NCBI GenBank assembly: GCA_035550975.1
Contig: DASZOC010000062.1
Coordinates: 1 to 12,677, forward strand
Length of the DNA: 12,677 nt
Origin: DASZOC01 sp035550975
GTDB lineage: Bacteria > Actinomycetota > CADDZG01 > WHSQ01
Direction: 5' to 3'
Below the pieces are notes generated by a model. The model had not been told where the DNA came from, did not search any database, and saw only the letters and a list, made by a program, of their open reading frames with translations. Of this stretch, positions 1-7,196 are shown piece after piece (position 1 is the first letter of the stretch; every line of letters starts with the position of its first letter). Position numbers and translations under genes: made by a program.

Positions 1-2930
1 CGGCCATCTTCGAGAGAGGTCGCCGTATGACCGTAGCGTCGCACCAAAAGGCCCGACGCAGTGGTCCACGCGTTGGCGGCGGGGTCGTAAAGCTCGGCGG
101 TCGCGGTCGCTGCGTCGCCGCGCCCGCCCGCAACCAGTACCTTGCCGCTTGGTAGCAGCGTGGCCGTGTGACCGTACCGTTTCGACGCCATCGAGCCTGC
201 AGGTGTCCATACACCCGCGAGCGGATTGTAGATCTCGGCACTCGCCAACGTTTCATCGCCCGCGCCCCGACCGCCGACCACTAGAACGCGGCCATCCGCG
301 AGAGCAGTAGCCGTGTGACTGTAGCGAGCCGTAGCGAGAGGCGCGGTTATCGACCAGCTCCCGCGCACCGGGTCGTACAGCTCCACTGACGCATGGATCG
401 TGAAGCGTGACCTGCGCCCGGCAACAATCAAGACCTGGCCGCACTTGTCACCACACACTGATGCATCGCCCGTGAGAAGTGTCGCGGTATGGCGCTTGCG
501 CGCCGTGAGCAGATCTCCTGTCTTGCTCCAGCTGCCCGGAACCGGGCGAGCGGTGGAACTAGGTGTGGGCGTCGGAGTGGGCGTGCCCGTGGGCGTGGGC
601 GTGGGAGTCAGAGTCGGAGTGGGAGTCGGAGTGGGAGTGGGAGTCGGGGTGTCCGTGAGGGATGGTGTGGGCGTCTCGGTTGGCACCTCTTCAGGAGCGC
701 GTGGAGGACCGAGGCGTGTGACGAAAGCGTCGAGTCCGCGGACCAAGGGCTGATGAGCATCGGGGGTCGTGGGGAAGTCGGTCGAGCCCGTGTAACCGAT
801 GACGAGTGCGCGCCCTCGATCATCGACCGCGATCCCGGTGGCGCGGTCGGTCGCCCTTCCACCAAGATAGGTCGAATACCTCAGAGCAGCGCCATTTGCA
901 CTGAACGCAGAAACGAAGCCGTCGCCTGAGATGGATAACTCATCCTGTCGCTCTGACTGATACGGATCGACCGTGGGAAACGATGAGGACGTCGTCACAC
1001 CGGCCACGTACGCGTTGCGATCTGTATCGACAGCTATAGCGTTTCCGTTTTCGTTAAGCTCCCCACCAAGGTACGTTGAATAGACGAGAGCAGACGCTGC
1101 AGGGTCAAGTTTGGCAACGATGACATCGCTGCCATTGGGTCCTGCTCTTGCTGGTTGCACGGCGTTGGCGACTGGGAAATTTGCTGAATAGCTGAAGCCG
1201 GTTATGTAGGTGCTGCCGCTATCGTCCACCGCGATGTCACTCGCGCCGTCGAAGCCTGAGCCACCGATGTAGGTGTTGTAGACGAGATCCGAACCGGCCG
1301 GATTGACCTTCGTCACGAAAGCATCGTTGGCGCCGGCGTAGGCCGGCTGAAGAGCAGGTTGCTGCATCTTGTTGCCGCATTTCACCGTCTCTACTATCTC
1401 GGGGGATGGACCGGTGAGGAAATCACTCGACGCGGTTTGGCCGGTTATGTACGCGTTGCCGGCGCCGTCTATCGCGATGCTGTTGCCGAAATCGTCCTGC
1501 TGCCCTCCGAGAAACGTTGAGTAGACGAACGCGGATCCGTCAGCCTTCAACTTGGTTACGTAGGCATCGCTCCGCCCCCCCCGCTTAGTCTGGCGGCTAC
1601 ACTCGGTAACGGGGAAATTCGCCGAGCCCGTGGCTCCGGTAAGGAAGGCTCTCCCCGCCGCGTCGACCGCGATCCCGGCGACCTTCTCGATGTCGTCCCC
1701 GCCAAGATAGGAGGAATAGACGAGGTTCGACCCAGCGGGGCCTAATTTCGCGATGAACGCGTCGCCGAACTTGCCCTTCTTGTTCTGGATCGGTCCCTGC
1801 AACGGGAAATTCTCGGACCATGTCTCTCCACCGATGTAGACGGACCCTTCGCTATCTACGGTTAGCGCGTACGCCCAGTCGTTGAACGACCCACCGAGAT
1901 ACGTGGAGTAGATGGGGGTCCCGGAAGCATCGAATTTCGTGACGAATGGGTCCTGACCGCCACCCTTGGCCGGCATGTAGGCATCCGAAGTCGCGAGATC
2001 GACGGAATCTGTGGATCCGGCGATGTAGAAATTCCCCTGGGAATCGGTCGCGAGCGCATTGCCGAACTCGGCACCGCTCCCACCATAGAAGGAGGAATAG
2101 CTGAGCTCTGGGTCGATCACGAGCGGATGCGATCGATCGTAATGACCGAGCTCGAATCCGATCGTTCCCCTGTCTTTGATCTTGAATCGGACGGGAACGA
2201 GTCGTTTCTGAGCGCCGATCCACTGCCAAGCGACGGGAGCGCGTTCGATAAGCGTGAACGCTTTGGCGGGATCCCGCGACATCGTGCGGCGCGGCTGCAG
2301 GTGCAGGTTTCCCTCTGCGTCAAGCCAGATCTCATCGACTCCGTCGTAGCTCCACGAGATCTGAGACGGGTCGACACCCGAAGCAACGCGATAGGTACCC
2401 TTAAGGGCACCTCTAGGGGCGTCGTAGGCAAGGTCAACACCTGGATACAGATCGCGATACACGATGCCCTCATAAGTTGGGATGTCTTGGAGCCACTCGC
2501 GACTCGTCGATCCGAGCAGGTAATTCACTCGCCCAGGCAACGCTGTGGTGTGATCGACGATGGGTGTCTGGTTCGCGCCGACGAAATCCAATCGGATCGT
2601 AGAGCGCCGGCGGCTGCTTTCGCTCCGTTGGTGCTGAGTCGCGGTTGTTGAGGCGCGATGCGACGATGTGGGACGCCGGCGCCTGAGCGACAGGACAATC
2701 TCAGACGGTTTGAAGTAGATGAAGCCATCCTTCGCGCGGGTGAGGTAAGTGACCTTCGCAGGCGCTTGGCCTTCGTTAGGCTCGAATGCAAGGCGCTGGA
2801 CCGGTGACGACGGCGCGGTAAGACGAGGGGCTGAGCTCGCCGCCGCCTCATCCGCTACCCCCGTAGGGGCCAGCAATGCCGCGACTAGGACGGTGGCCAG
2901 GGTTTTCGACACAACGATTTTCGGCTTCAT
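1..2930 (-). CDS. Secreted SBBP seven-bladed propeller plus Kelch-repeat protein, 3' end off window
   Basis: The frame is open for 976 codons and continues past the left edge. ATG at 2930 is the only usable start, because an in-frame TAG lies 33 nt upstream; the ribosome site is weak. Residues 1-26 form a Sec signal peptide (MKPK, hydrophobic core, then APTGVA). Residues about 46-270 match the domain that precedes SBBP repeats (FEPNEGQ at 49-55, later HPLVIDPELSY). Residues about 277-741 hold seven SBBP repeats of the pattern YSTYLGG...A.D..G..Y..G....NFP, followed by DAFVTK-like segments: one complete seven-bladed beta-propeller by family knowledge. Residues about 748-792 are a Thr-Pro linker. 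From 793 on, Kelch repeats appear (HTATLL, VLVVGG, AELYDP), three complete and a fourth cut by the edge. An extracellular or surface binding or structural role is inferred; no catalytic residues are evident. The same-strand LuxR gene ends 97 nt upstream. Confidence 0.9.
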   Translation of the reverse strand, partial: MKPKIVVSKTLATVLVAALLAPTGVADEAAASSAPRLTAPSSPVQRLAFEPNEGQAPAKVTYLTRAKDGFIYFKPSEIVLSLRRRRPTSSHRASTTATQHQRSESSRRRSTIRLDFVGANQTPIVDHTTALPGRVNYLLGSTSREWLQDIPTYEGIVYRDLYPGVDLAYDAPRGALKGTYRVASGVDPSQISWSYDGVDEIWLDAEGNLHLQPRRTMSRDPAKAFTLIERAPVAWQWIGAQKRLVPVRFKIKDRGTIGFELGHYDRSHPLVIDPELSYSSFYGGSGAEFGNALATDSQGNFYIAGSTDSVDLATSDAYMPAKGGGQDPFVTKFDASGTPIYSTYLGGSFNDWAYALTVDSEGSVYIGGETWSENFPLQGPIQNKKGKFGDAFIAKLGPAGSNLVYSSYLGGDDIEKVAGIAVDAAGRAFLTGATGSANFPVTECSRQTKRGGRSDAYVTKLKADGSAFVYSTFLGGQQDDFGNSIAIDGAGNAYITGQTASSDFLTGPSPEIVETVKCGNKMQQPALQPAYAGANDAFVTKVNPAGSDLVYNTYIGGSGFDGASDIAVDDSGSTYITGFSYSANFPVANAVQPARAGPNGSDVIVAKLDPAASALVYSTYLGGELNENGNAIAVDTDRNAYVAGVTTSSSFPTVDPYQSERQDELSISGDGFVSAFSANGAALRYSTYLGGRATDRATGIAVDDRGRALVIGYTGSTDFPTTPDAHQPLVRGLDAFVTRLGPPRAPEEVPTETPTPSLTDTPTPTPTPTPTPTLTPTPTPTGTPTPTPTPSSTARPVPGSWSKTGDLLTARKRHTATLLTGDASVCGDKCGQVLIVAGRRSRFTIHASVELYDPVRGSWSITAPLATARYSHTATALADGRVLVVGGRGAGDETLASAEIYNPLAGVWTPAGSMASKRYGHTATLLPSGKVLVAGGRGDAATATAELYDPAANAWTTASGLLVRRYGHTATSLEDG
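563..657. repeat. GTGGGM/GTCGGA-type hexanucleotide repeat encoding the Thr-Pro linker
   Basis: On the plus strand this stretch is an imperfect tandem of GTGGGC, GTGGGA and GTCGGA units. Read on the minus strand it gives ACNCCN codon pairs, that is (Thr-Pro)n, between the SBBP propeller and the Kelch repeats of the protein encoded at 1-2930. The unit is a multiple of three, so slippage would change linker length without breaking the frame. Such linkers are typically extended and O-glycosylated in secreted actinobacterial proteins; that last point is inference here. Confidence 0.85.
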
Positions 2931-2978
2931 CAGGTTCCCGTCTTGTCGAGACTCGTGCTCCTAGTCGTTGGCGCTGGG

Positions 2979-3010
2979 GAGCGGGATTCCTCCGGTAGCG
3001 ACCGGCGCTC
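2979..3010 (-). other. Hairpin in the gap upstream of the SBBP/Kelch gene
   Basis: The 97-nt gap between the small LuxR gene and the SBBP/Kelch gene contains GAGCG (2979-2983), then CCGGT-AGCG-ACCGG (2992-3005), then CGCTC (3006-3010). This is a 5-bp stem with a 4-nt loop stacked on a second 5-bp stem, interrupted by an 8-nt bulge. No T-run follows in either direction, so it is not a canonical terminator. It could be a leader structure or mRNA-processing site on a transcript joining the two genes, or chance in high-GC DNA. Confidence 0.35.
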
Positions 3011-3027
3011 TGCCGCCAAACACCTGG

Positions 3028-3345
3028 TCAAAAGCCCCTTTTCGCCAGGAACGCGGTGAGCTCGGCGCTGGAGCGAGCGCCGAAGCGATCTCGAAGCTGC
3101 GCCAGGCGCCGCTCGATCGTCCGCTCGGGGATGTCCAGCTGCCGGGCGATCGCCGTAGGTGCGAGCCCCTTGGCGACCATCTGCAACAGCCGTTCGTCCC
3201 CCTGGGCACGATCGTGGTGGGCTTCAGGCTGGAACCGTTCCGCCTCGTCGGGAAGGAGCGGCACCAGCGCCAGGCGCAGCGCACGGTCGCGCCACTCCTC
3301 GGGGACGTCGTCCACGTCGAAGACCAGGAACCGAGGCCCTGTCAC
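3028..3345 (-). CDS. Small LuxR-type HTH regulator, 105 aa, GTG start
   Basis: Residues about 48-100 (ERLLQMVAKGLAPTAIARQL, then DIPERTIERRLAQLRDRFGA) have the spacing of a LuxR/GerE four-helix DNA-binding domain. The N-terminal 45 residues (FLVFDVDDVPEEWRDRALRL) match no receiver or ligand domain that I recognise and are too short for one, so this looks like a stand-alone DNA-binding protein. The GTG start at 3345 sits in a GTGA overlap with the stop of a 28-codon ORF, and GAGGAGG lies about 13 nt upstream inside that ORF. An in-frame TGA a few codons upstream excludes a longer protein. It is divergent from the LAL regulator at 3536-6520 and lies 97 nt before the SBBP/Kelch gene on the same strand, so it may regulate one or both. 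Target and signal are unknown. Confidence 0.8.
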   Translation of the reverse strand: MTGPRFLVFDVDDVPEEWRDRALRLALVPLLPDEAERFQPEAHHDRAQGDERLLQMVAKGLAPTAIARQLDIPERTIERRLAQLRDRFGARSSAELTAFLAKRGF

Positions 3346-3428
3346 AGCGGCGTGTATCCCTCCTCGAGCTCAGGCTCGTCCTCAGGAGACTCTTCGGGCA
3401 GCGATGGGTCTTGCAGTGCGGTGGTCAT
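3342..3428 (-). CDS. Candidate 28-aa acidic leader ORF overlapping the LuxR gene
   Basis: ATG at 3428 opens a 28-codon frame (MTTALQDPSLPEESPEDEPE, then LEEGYTPL) whose TGA overlaps the GTG start of the small LuxR gene by 4 nt. The peptide has nine acidic and no basic residues. The GAGGAGG that could serve the LuxR start lies within this ORF, so translating it could expose or feed that start (translational coupling). It has only a weak upstream ribosome site (GGGAAG, rather far from the ATG). Alternatives are a regulatory leader peptide, a small functional acidic protein, or an untranslated leader with a chance ORF. No homolog was recognised. Confidence 0.45.
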   Translation of the reverse strand: MTTALQDPSLPEESPEDEPELEEGYTPL

Positions 3429-3471
3429 GTGCTGACCGTGACTTCCCGGCGGTTCCTTGCGAAGGCTATGA

Positions 3472-3491
3472 GCTAGCTATTTTTGACTAGC
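3472..3491. promoter_or_regulatory. Candidate operator, GCTAG-N10-CTAGC
   Basis: Perfect 5-bp inverted arms GCTAG (3472-3476) and CTAGC (3487-3491) span 20 bp between the divergent LAL and small LuxR genes. The right arm overlaps the putative -35 hexamer of the LAL promoter. LuxR-type dimers commonly bind inverted repeats of about this span, so either neighbouring regulator could bind here. Five-base arms also arise by chance; the call rests on position as much as sequence. Confidence 0.35.
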
Positions 3492-3512
3492 GAGCCTCTC
3501 GACCGTCAGTAT
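3483..3512 (+). promoter_or_regulatory. Candidate sigma70-type promoter of the LAL regulator
   Basis: TTGACT (3483-3488) is followed after 18 nt by CAGTAT (3507-3512), a reasonable -35/-10 pair in high-GC DNA. A transcript would begin near 3519, leaving about 17 nt to the ATG at 3536 and about 32 nt to the alternative ATG at 3551. The short leader makes the second start attractive. Confidence 0.5.
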
Positions 3513-3535
3513 CGCGGCGCTCCGGGGGCTCTACC

Positions 3536-6520
3536 ATGAGGGTCAGAGAGATGGGGGACGGAGCGACCCTTGTGAACACACGGCCTACGCAAACCCCGAC
3601 GACGGCTTCGGCGCCGTCACGGGCGCCCCGGCAACCACCGGATGCCCACGAGCCACCGAGCCGCGTCTTTTCGCCGATCCTGATCGGACGCGACGCAGAG
3701 TTCGAGTCTGCGTGGACCGCCGTCCTCCGCCCGCCGGCACTCATCGCCGTCGAAGGCGAAGCTGGTGTCGGCAAGAGTCGCTTCGTGGCGGAGGTCACGG
3801 CGCGGGCGGCGGAGCACGACCACCGCGTCCTCTCGGGGCAGGCTCATCCGTTGCGTGAGCCGTTCCCGCTGGGCCCCCTCATCGACGCGATCAGACCGCT
3901 GCGTGAGGAGATCGCAGGGCTGCCACTGACACCCGTGACGGGCGCGCTTCGGCCGCTGTTGCCGGAGTTGGCAGATCTACTTCCTGAGCCCGCCGACCGA
4001 CCGCCCGATAGGGCATCGGAACGGCATCAGATGTTCCGTGCTGTAGTGGAGATCCTGGCTGGGCTGGGGCCGTCCGTGCTGGTTCTAGAGGACATGCATT
4101 GGGCCGACGAGACCACCTGGGAGTTCCTCCGTTACCTGCCGATTCATCACCCCGAACAACTCTCGGTCATGCTCATCTTTCGCCGCGAAGATCTTGCCGA
4201 CGGAGCGATGTCGATCGCGTCCGGCGGTAGACGTCCCGTCGAACACATCAGGCTGAACCCGCTGAACGCGGAGGAAGTCCGAGAGCTCGTCGCAGCGATC
4301 CTGCAGACCGAGACGGTGACGATCGAATTCGCCAGCTACCTGCATGAACGGACCGCAGGTCTCCCATTCGTCATCGAGGAGGCGCTGAGTCTTCTGCAAC
4401 AGCGCCGGGATGTGGTCCGGCACGGGAATCGGTGGGCGAGGAAGGAACTCGATGAACTGGACGTGCCGACGGGCGTACAGGAGGCCGTCCACGAGCGCCT
4501 GGCACGTGTGAGGGAAGGAGCTCGCAAGGTCGTAGAAGCCGCTGCCGTGCTGGATAGCCCGTCACCGCAGGACGTTCTCCAGGCGGTATCGGGGCTCACG
4601 ACCTCGAGCCTCCCAGCAGCTTTGAGCGAGGCATTAGACACCGCACTTCTCCACGACCGCGGCGGAGGCGTCTACGGTTTACGACACGCGCTCGCGACCC
4701 AGAGCGTCTACCGGACGATCTCGTCCCCGGAAAGACGCGCCCTACACGAGCGCGCGGCGCGAGCGCTAGAGCAACAGCACGCGCCGTTGCCTGTAGCACA
4801 ACTCGCCCATCACTTCCGCAGGGCCGGGGACACCGCTGGATGGCTCCGTTACGCCGAAGAGGCGGCTGACCGCGCCCTGTCTGTCGGAGAGGACGCGGTC
4901 GCGGCTACGTTCCTCGAACAGATGCTTGGTTCTGACGGCCTCCCGGCAGCGGACCGCGAACGTATCGCGCTGAAGCTGGGTACCGCCGCGCTGCACGGGC
5001 TGACGCACAACAAGGCGATCGCACTGCTGAACGCAGTCGTTGATGACGACCGTATGTCGACAACGACCAAAGGAGATCTGCGGCTGTCCCTCGGGATGTT
5101 GCTCTACCAGGCCGGCGACGCGGTCGAGGGCCGAGAGCAGATAAAGAGATCCGTCGTCGAGCTTGAAGCGGCACCAGCGTTGCAGGCACGTGCCATGAAG
5201 AACCTCGCAACCCCGTGGGTGCTCGAAGGTGACGAGGACGAACACCTCATGTGGCTCGACCGCGCGCGGCAACTGTCGGCGACCCTTGACGACGAGGCGC
5301 TGACTGCATCCGTTGCAGGAGATCGCGCGGCCATCCTGATCTCGATCGGGGACCGGCACGGATACGACCTCGTCGAGCGCGTCGGATCTACGGGCTCCAA
5401 TGCAATCAGCCGGAACTGGGTCTCGACACTGTCGAACCTGGCTCTGGGTGCTGTGTGGACCGGTCACTACGAACGGGCGACCGAGTTTGTCGATGAAGGT
5501 CTGGGCGTATCGGAGGAGCTCGGCTACACACGCCTGATGGGGCCCCTGCAGTCGACCGCGCTTCTGATCGAGTGGCTCACCTCGCGGTGGGAGGGCATCG
5601 ACGAGCGGGTGCGGGACCTGGCTCGTGTCACCGCGGACATCCCGCACGCATCGCTCGCTACGGACCTAGTGACGGGCTCACTAAGCCTGGCACGCGGTGA
5701 CTTCGCAACATCTGAGGCTTCGTACCAGGCCGCCGCTGCCGCGTCTGCCGAAACGGGATCGATCCCGCCACTGGTTGCCGCCGCTGCTGGTCGCGCACGG
5801 ATCCGCCTCGCGGAGGGCGACAAAGCGGGTGCCGCCGACATCGCCGAGGAAGCTCTGCGCCTCGTAGCAACCAAGAAGATCTGGGTGTGGGCCGCCGAAG
5901 GCATCGAGGTGGCGGTTGCAGCTCTGTGTGCCGACCGCCGCCCCGAAGACGCGGCGAGATGGCTGACCGCGTTCGAGCGCGGTGTGGCAACGCGCGACTC
6001 GCCGACCGCTATCGCTGGGTTGACCGCGGCGAAAGGGCACTTAGCGGAAGCATCAGGTGACTGGGACGGAGCCATCGCGACGTATCTCCGCGCATCAAGC
6101 CTTTTCGGGGAGTTCGCCAGGGCGTACGACAAGGCTCTGATGCTCGAGGCAGCGGGGCGATGTAAAGCATCGACTTCCGATGCCACCGCCGAGCCTGTGG
6201 CGGTGGAACAGTTGCTGGAAGCACTCAAGATATTCGAGTATCTAGGGGCGACCGGGGATGCGGCGCGGGTCCGCAGACTCGTTCGTAGCCTTGGCATGAA
6301 GTTGCCGCGGCCGTGGCGGGGTGGGCGTCAAGGCTACGGAAACGAGCTATCGCCGCGGGAGCGAGAAGTGGCCCGACTGGCGGCCAGGGGTCGCACGAAT
6401 CAAGAGATCGCAGACGAACTGTTCCTGTCTCCGTGGACCGTAGCCAATCACGTGCGCAAGACGTTGACGAAGCTGAACCTGAAGTCGCGCCGTGACCTGT
6501 CGTCAGTCGACCTCTCATGA
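3536..6520 (+). CDS. LAL-type (MalT-like) ATP-binding LuxR family regulator, 994 aa
   Basis: A large STAND-type transcription regulator. Residues 1-45 are a Pro/Ala/Thr-rich tail. An AAA-type ATPase follows: IGRDAEFE at about 50, Walker A GEAGVGKS at 74-81, Walker B VLVLEDMHWAD at 181-191. Residues about 400-900 are Ala-rich helical repeats resembling TPRs, where family members bind an effector. The C terminus (about 936-994) is a full LuxR HTH, with LSPREREVARLAARGRTNQE and later PWTVANHVRKTLTKLNLKSR. In the family, ligand plus ATP drives oligomerisation and activation of target promoters; the ligand here cannot be read from sequence. Length fits the usual 900-1000 aa. ATG at 3536 has a GGGGG tract upstream; ATG at 3551 (MGDGATLVN), with AGGG 8 nt before it, is an equally possible start. 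The 3' end overlaps the convergent gene by 6 bp. Regulation of the flanking SBBP/Kelch or small LuxR gene is plausible but unproven. Confidence 0.93.
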   Translation: MRVREMGDGATLVNTRPTQTPTTASAPSRAPRQPPDAHEPPSRVFSPILIGRDAEFESAWTAVLRPPALIAVEGEAGVGKSRFVAEVTARAAEHDHRVLSGQAHPLREPFPLGPLIDAIRPLREEIAGLPLTPVTGALRPLLPELADLLPEPADRPPDRASERHQMFRAVVEILAGLGPSVLVLEDMHWADETTWEFLRYLPIHHPEQLSVMLIFRREDLADGAMSIASGGRRPVEHIRLNPLNAEEVRELVAAILQTETVTIEFASYLHERTAGLPFVIEEALSLLQQRRDVVRHGNRWARKELDELDVPTGVQEAVHERLARVREGARKVVEAAAVLDSPSPQDVLQAVSGLTTSSLPAALSEALDTALLHDRGGGVYGLRHALATQSVYRTISSPERRALHERAARALEQQHAPLPVAQLAHHFRRAGDTAGWLRYAEEAADRALSVGEDAVAATFLEQMLGSDGLPAADRERIALKLGTAALHGLTHNKAIALLNAVVDDDRMSTTTKGDLRLSLGMLLYQAGDAVEGREQIKRSVVELEAAPALQARAMKNLATPWVLEGDEDEHLMWLDRARQLSATLDDEALTASVAGDRAAILISIGDRHGYDLVERVGSTGSNAISRNWVSTLSNLALGAVWTGHYERATEFVDEGLGVSEELGYTRLMGPLQSTALLIEWLTSRWEGIDERVRDLARVTADIPHASLATDLVTGSLSLARGDFATSEASYQAAAAASAETGSIPPLVAAAAGRARIRLAEGDKAGAADIAEEALRLVATKKIWVWAAEGIEVAVAALCADRRPEDAARWLTAFERGVATRDSPTAIAGLTAAKGHLAEASGDWDGAIATYLRASSLFGEFARAYDKALMLEAAGRCKASTSDATAEPVAVEQLLEALKIFEYLGATGDAARVRRLVRSLGMKLPRPWRGGRQGYGNELSPREREVARLAARGRTNQEIADELFLSPWTVANHVRKTLTKLNLKSRRDLSSVDLS

Positions 6521-6841
6521 CGGTTCGGCGTCGGGAGCTGGCGCGGCACAAGCCGCGGTATGCACGTCGTTGCCCGGTGCCGATATCTCTCTAGGCGTCG
6601 CCGGCAAGAACCCGGATGTCTCGATGCGATCTAGAACTGCCTTGCGAACGGCCTCGGGTATGGAGTCGATCGATCCGTCGGCGATGCCGGCGCGCAGCTG
6701 ATCCATGCGTCGATTGCGTGCGTCACGCTCTTCGAGACAAGACTCGTGGGCATAGTGGTTGATCTCATCTACGTAGCTCGCATCCTCTGGAAGAGAAGGC
6801 AGCGCCTCGTGGCACCAGTAGCAGAGCTTCGTGTCGGTCAT
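6515..6841 (-). CDS. Small zinc-finger-like protein (CxxC...HxxC), 108 aa
   Basis: The N terminus shows C7-x2-C10 and H32-x2-C35 (CYWCHEAL ... HYAHESC), a plausible single zinc site of treble-clef type. A charged helix follows (EERDARNRRMDQLRAGIADG), then a low-complexity Ala/Pro tail. The frame stays open far upstream to 7123, but the start is placed at ATG 6841 because the zinc motif follows it at once, the upstream translation looks like a shadow of the next gene, and GGGG lies about 10 nt before it. As read, it overlaps the upstream zinc-ribbon gene by 77 nt (see findings). Its TGA overlaps the end of the convergent LAL gene. Function unknown; small zinc proteins like this are common on phages and integrated elements. 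Confidence 0.7.
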   Translation of the reverse strand: MTDTKLCYWCHEALPSLPEDASYVDEINHYAHESCLEERDARNRRMDQLRAGIADGSIDSIPEAVRKAVLDRIETSGFLPATPREISAPGNDVHTAACAAPAPDAEPS

Positions 6842-7196
6842 TCGAACTCGACCCCTGCTCCGGGACGTCCCACTCCTGCGAGCAGTCTCCGCACCACAGG
6901 CGTGCCCGCATACCGTCGTCATCGAAAGAATCGGTGAAGCCGTCGAATACCAGCACACCGTCATCTCGGACTCGACGGAGGTGACGACGAGCCACGATGT
7001 CTTCGTGGTGCTCAATGCGCTCCGAGCCACAGGTCGGACACCAGGGACCGTCACCGGCCTTTGCGTGCCCAGATGCCGACACGAACTCGTTGTCGAACCG
7101 TCCGGCGAGACCACGCTCAACAATAACAGCGGCTTCGCTCGCGTCAGCAGCTTCGACGAAGACCATGGTCGTCACTCCGAACCGCTTGGTCCGCAT
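6765..7196 (-). CDS. Zinc-ribbon protein of unknown function, 143 aa
   Basis: The start is ATG 7196, preceded by AAGGAGGTG at ideal spacing and overlapping the previous stop by 1 nt (TGATG). Residues 1-40 (MRTKRFGVTTMVFVEAADAS, then EAAVIVERGLAGRF) resemble the beta-alpha N terminus with an 'A.EAA' helix seen in many small phage or accessory proteins. Two Cys knuckles follow, CPTCGSE and LWCGDCSQEW, about 40 residues apart: a two-knuckle zinc ribbon. The last ~30 residues (GSSSNDRHEALLLVPRGAAF...) look unlike a folded domain and are read across the start of the next gene. One extra G in the run at 6852-6855 would end the protein with VEFE and an ATGA overlap. A nucleic-acid or protein-contact role is inferred only from the zinc ribbon. 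Confidence 0.75.
   Translation of the reverse strand: MRTKRFGVTTMVFVEAADASEAAVIVERGLAGRFDNEFVSASGHAKAGDGPWCPTCGSERIEHHEDIVARRHLRRVRDDGVLVFDGFTDSFDDDGMRARLWCGDCSQEWDVPEQGSSSNDRHEALLLVPRGAAFSSRGCELRR

Noticed and set aside
400..753. Plus-strand ORF with a (Gly-Val)n tract
   Set aside because: The tract is the antisense reading of the Thr-Pro linker repeat; the flanking SBBP and Kelch motifs show the minus strand is coding.
2127..2651. 174-codon plus-strand open frame
   Set aside because: Lies opposite the N-terminal domain of the SBBP/Kelch protein, which has clear family motifs on the minus strand.
2979..3010. Intrinsic terminator after the small LuxR gene
   Set aside because: A hairpin exists but has short interrupted stems and no T-run on the minus strand.
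4766..5647. 293-codon minus-strand open frame inside the LAL regulator
   Set aside because: Antisense to a well-supported gene in high-GC DNA; it shows no domain motifs and reads as arbitrary mixed sequence.
5524..6297. 257-codon minus-strand open frame
   Set aside because: Ala/Ser/Arg-rich antisense shadow of the Ala-rich helical repeats of the LAL regulator, with no recognisable motif.
6842..7123. 94-residue extension of the zinc-finger protein
   Set aside because: It reads in a shadow frame of the zinc-ribbon gene and is Ser/Thr/Arg-rich with no domain.
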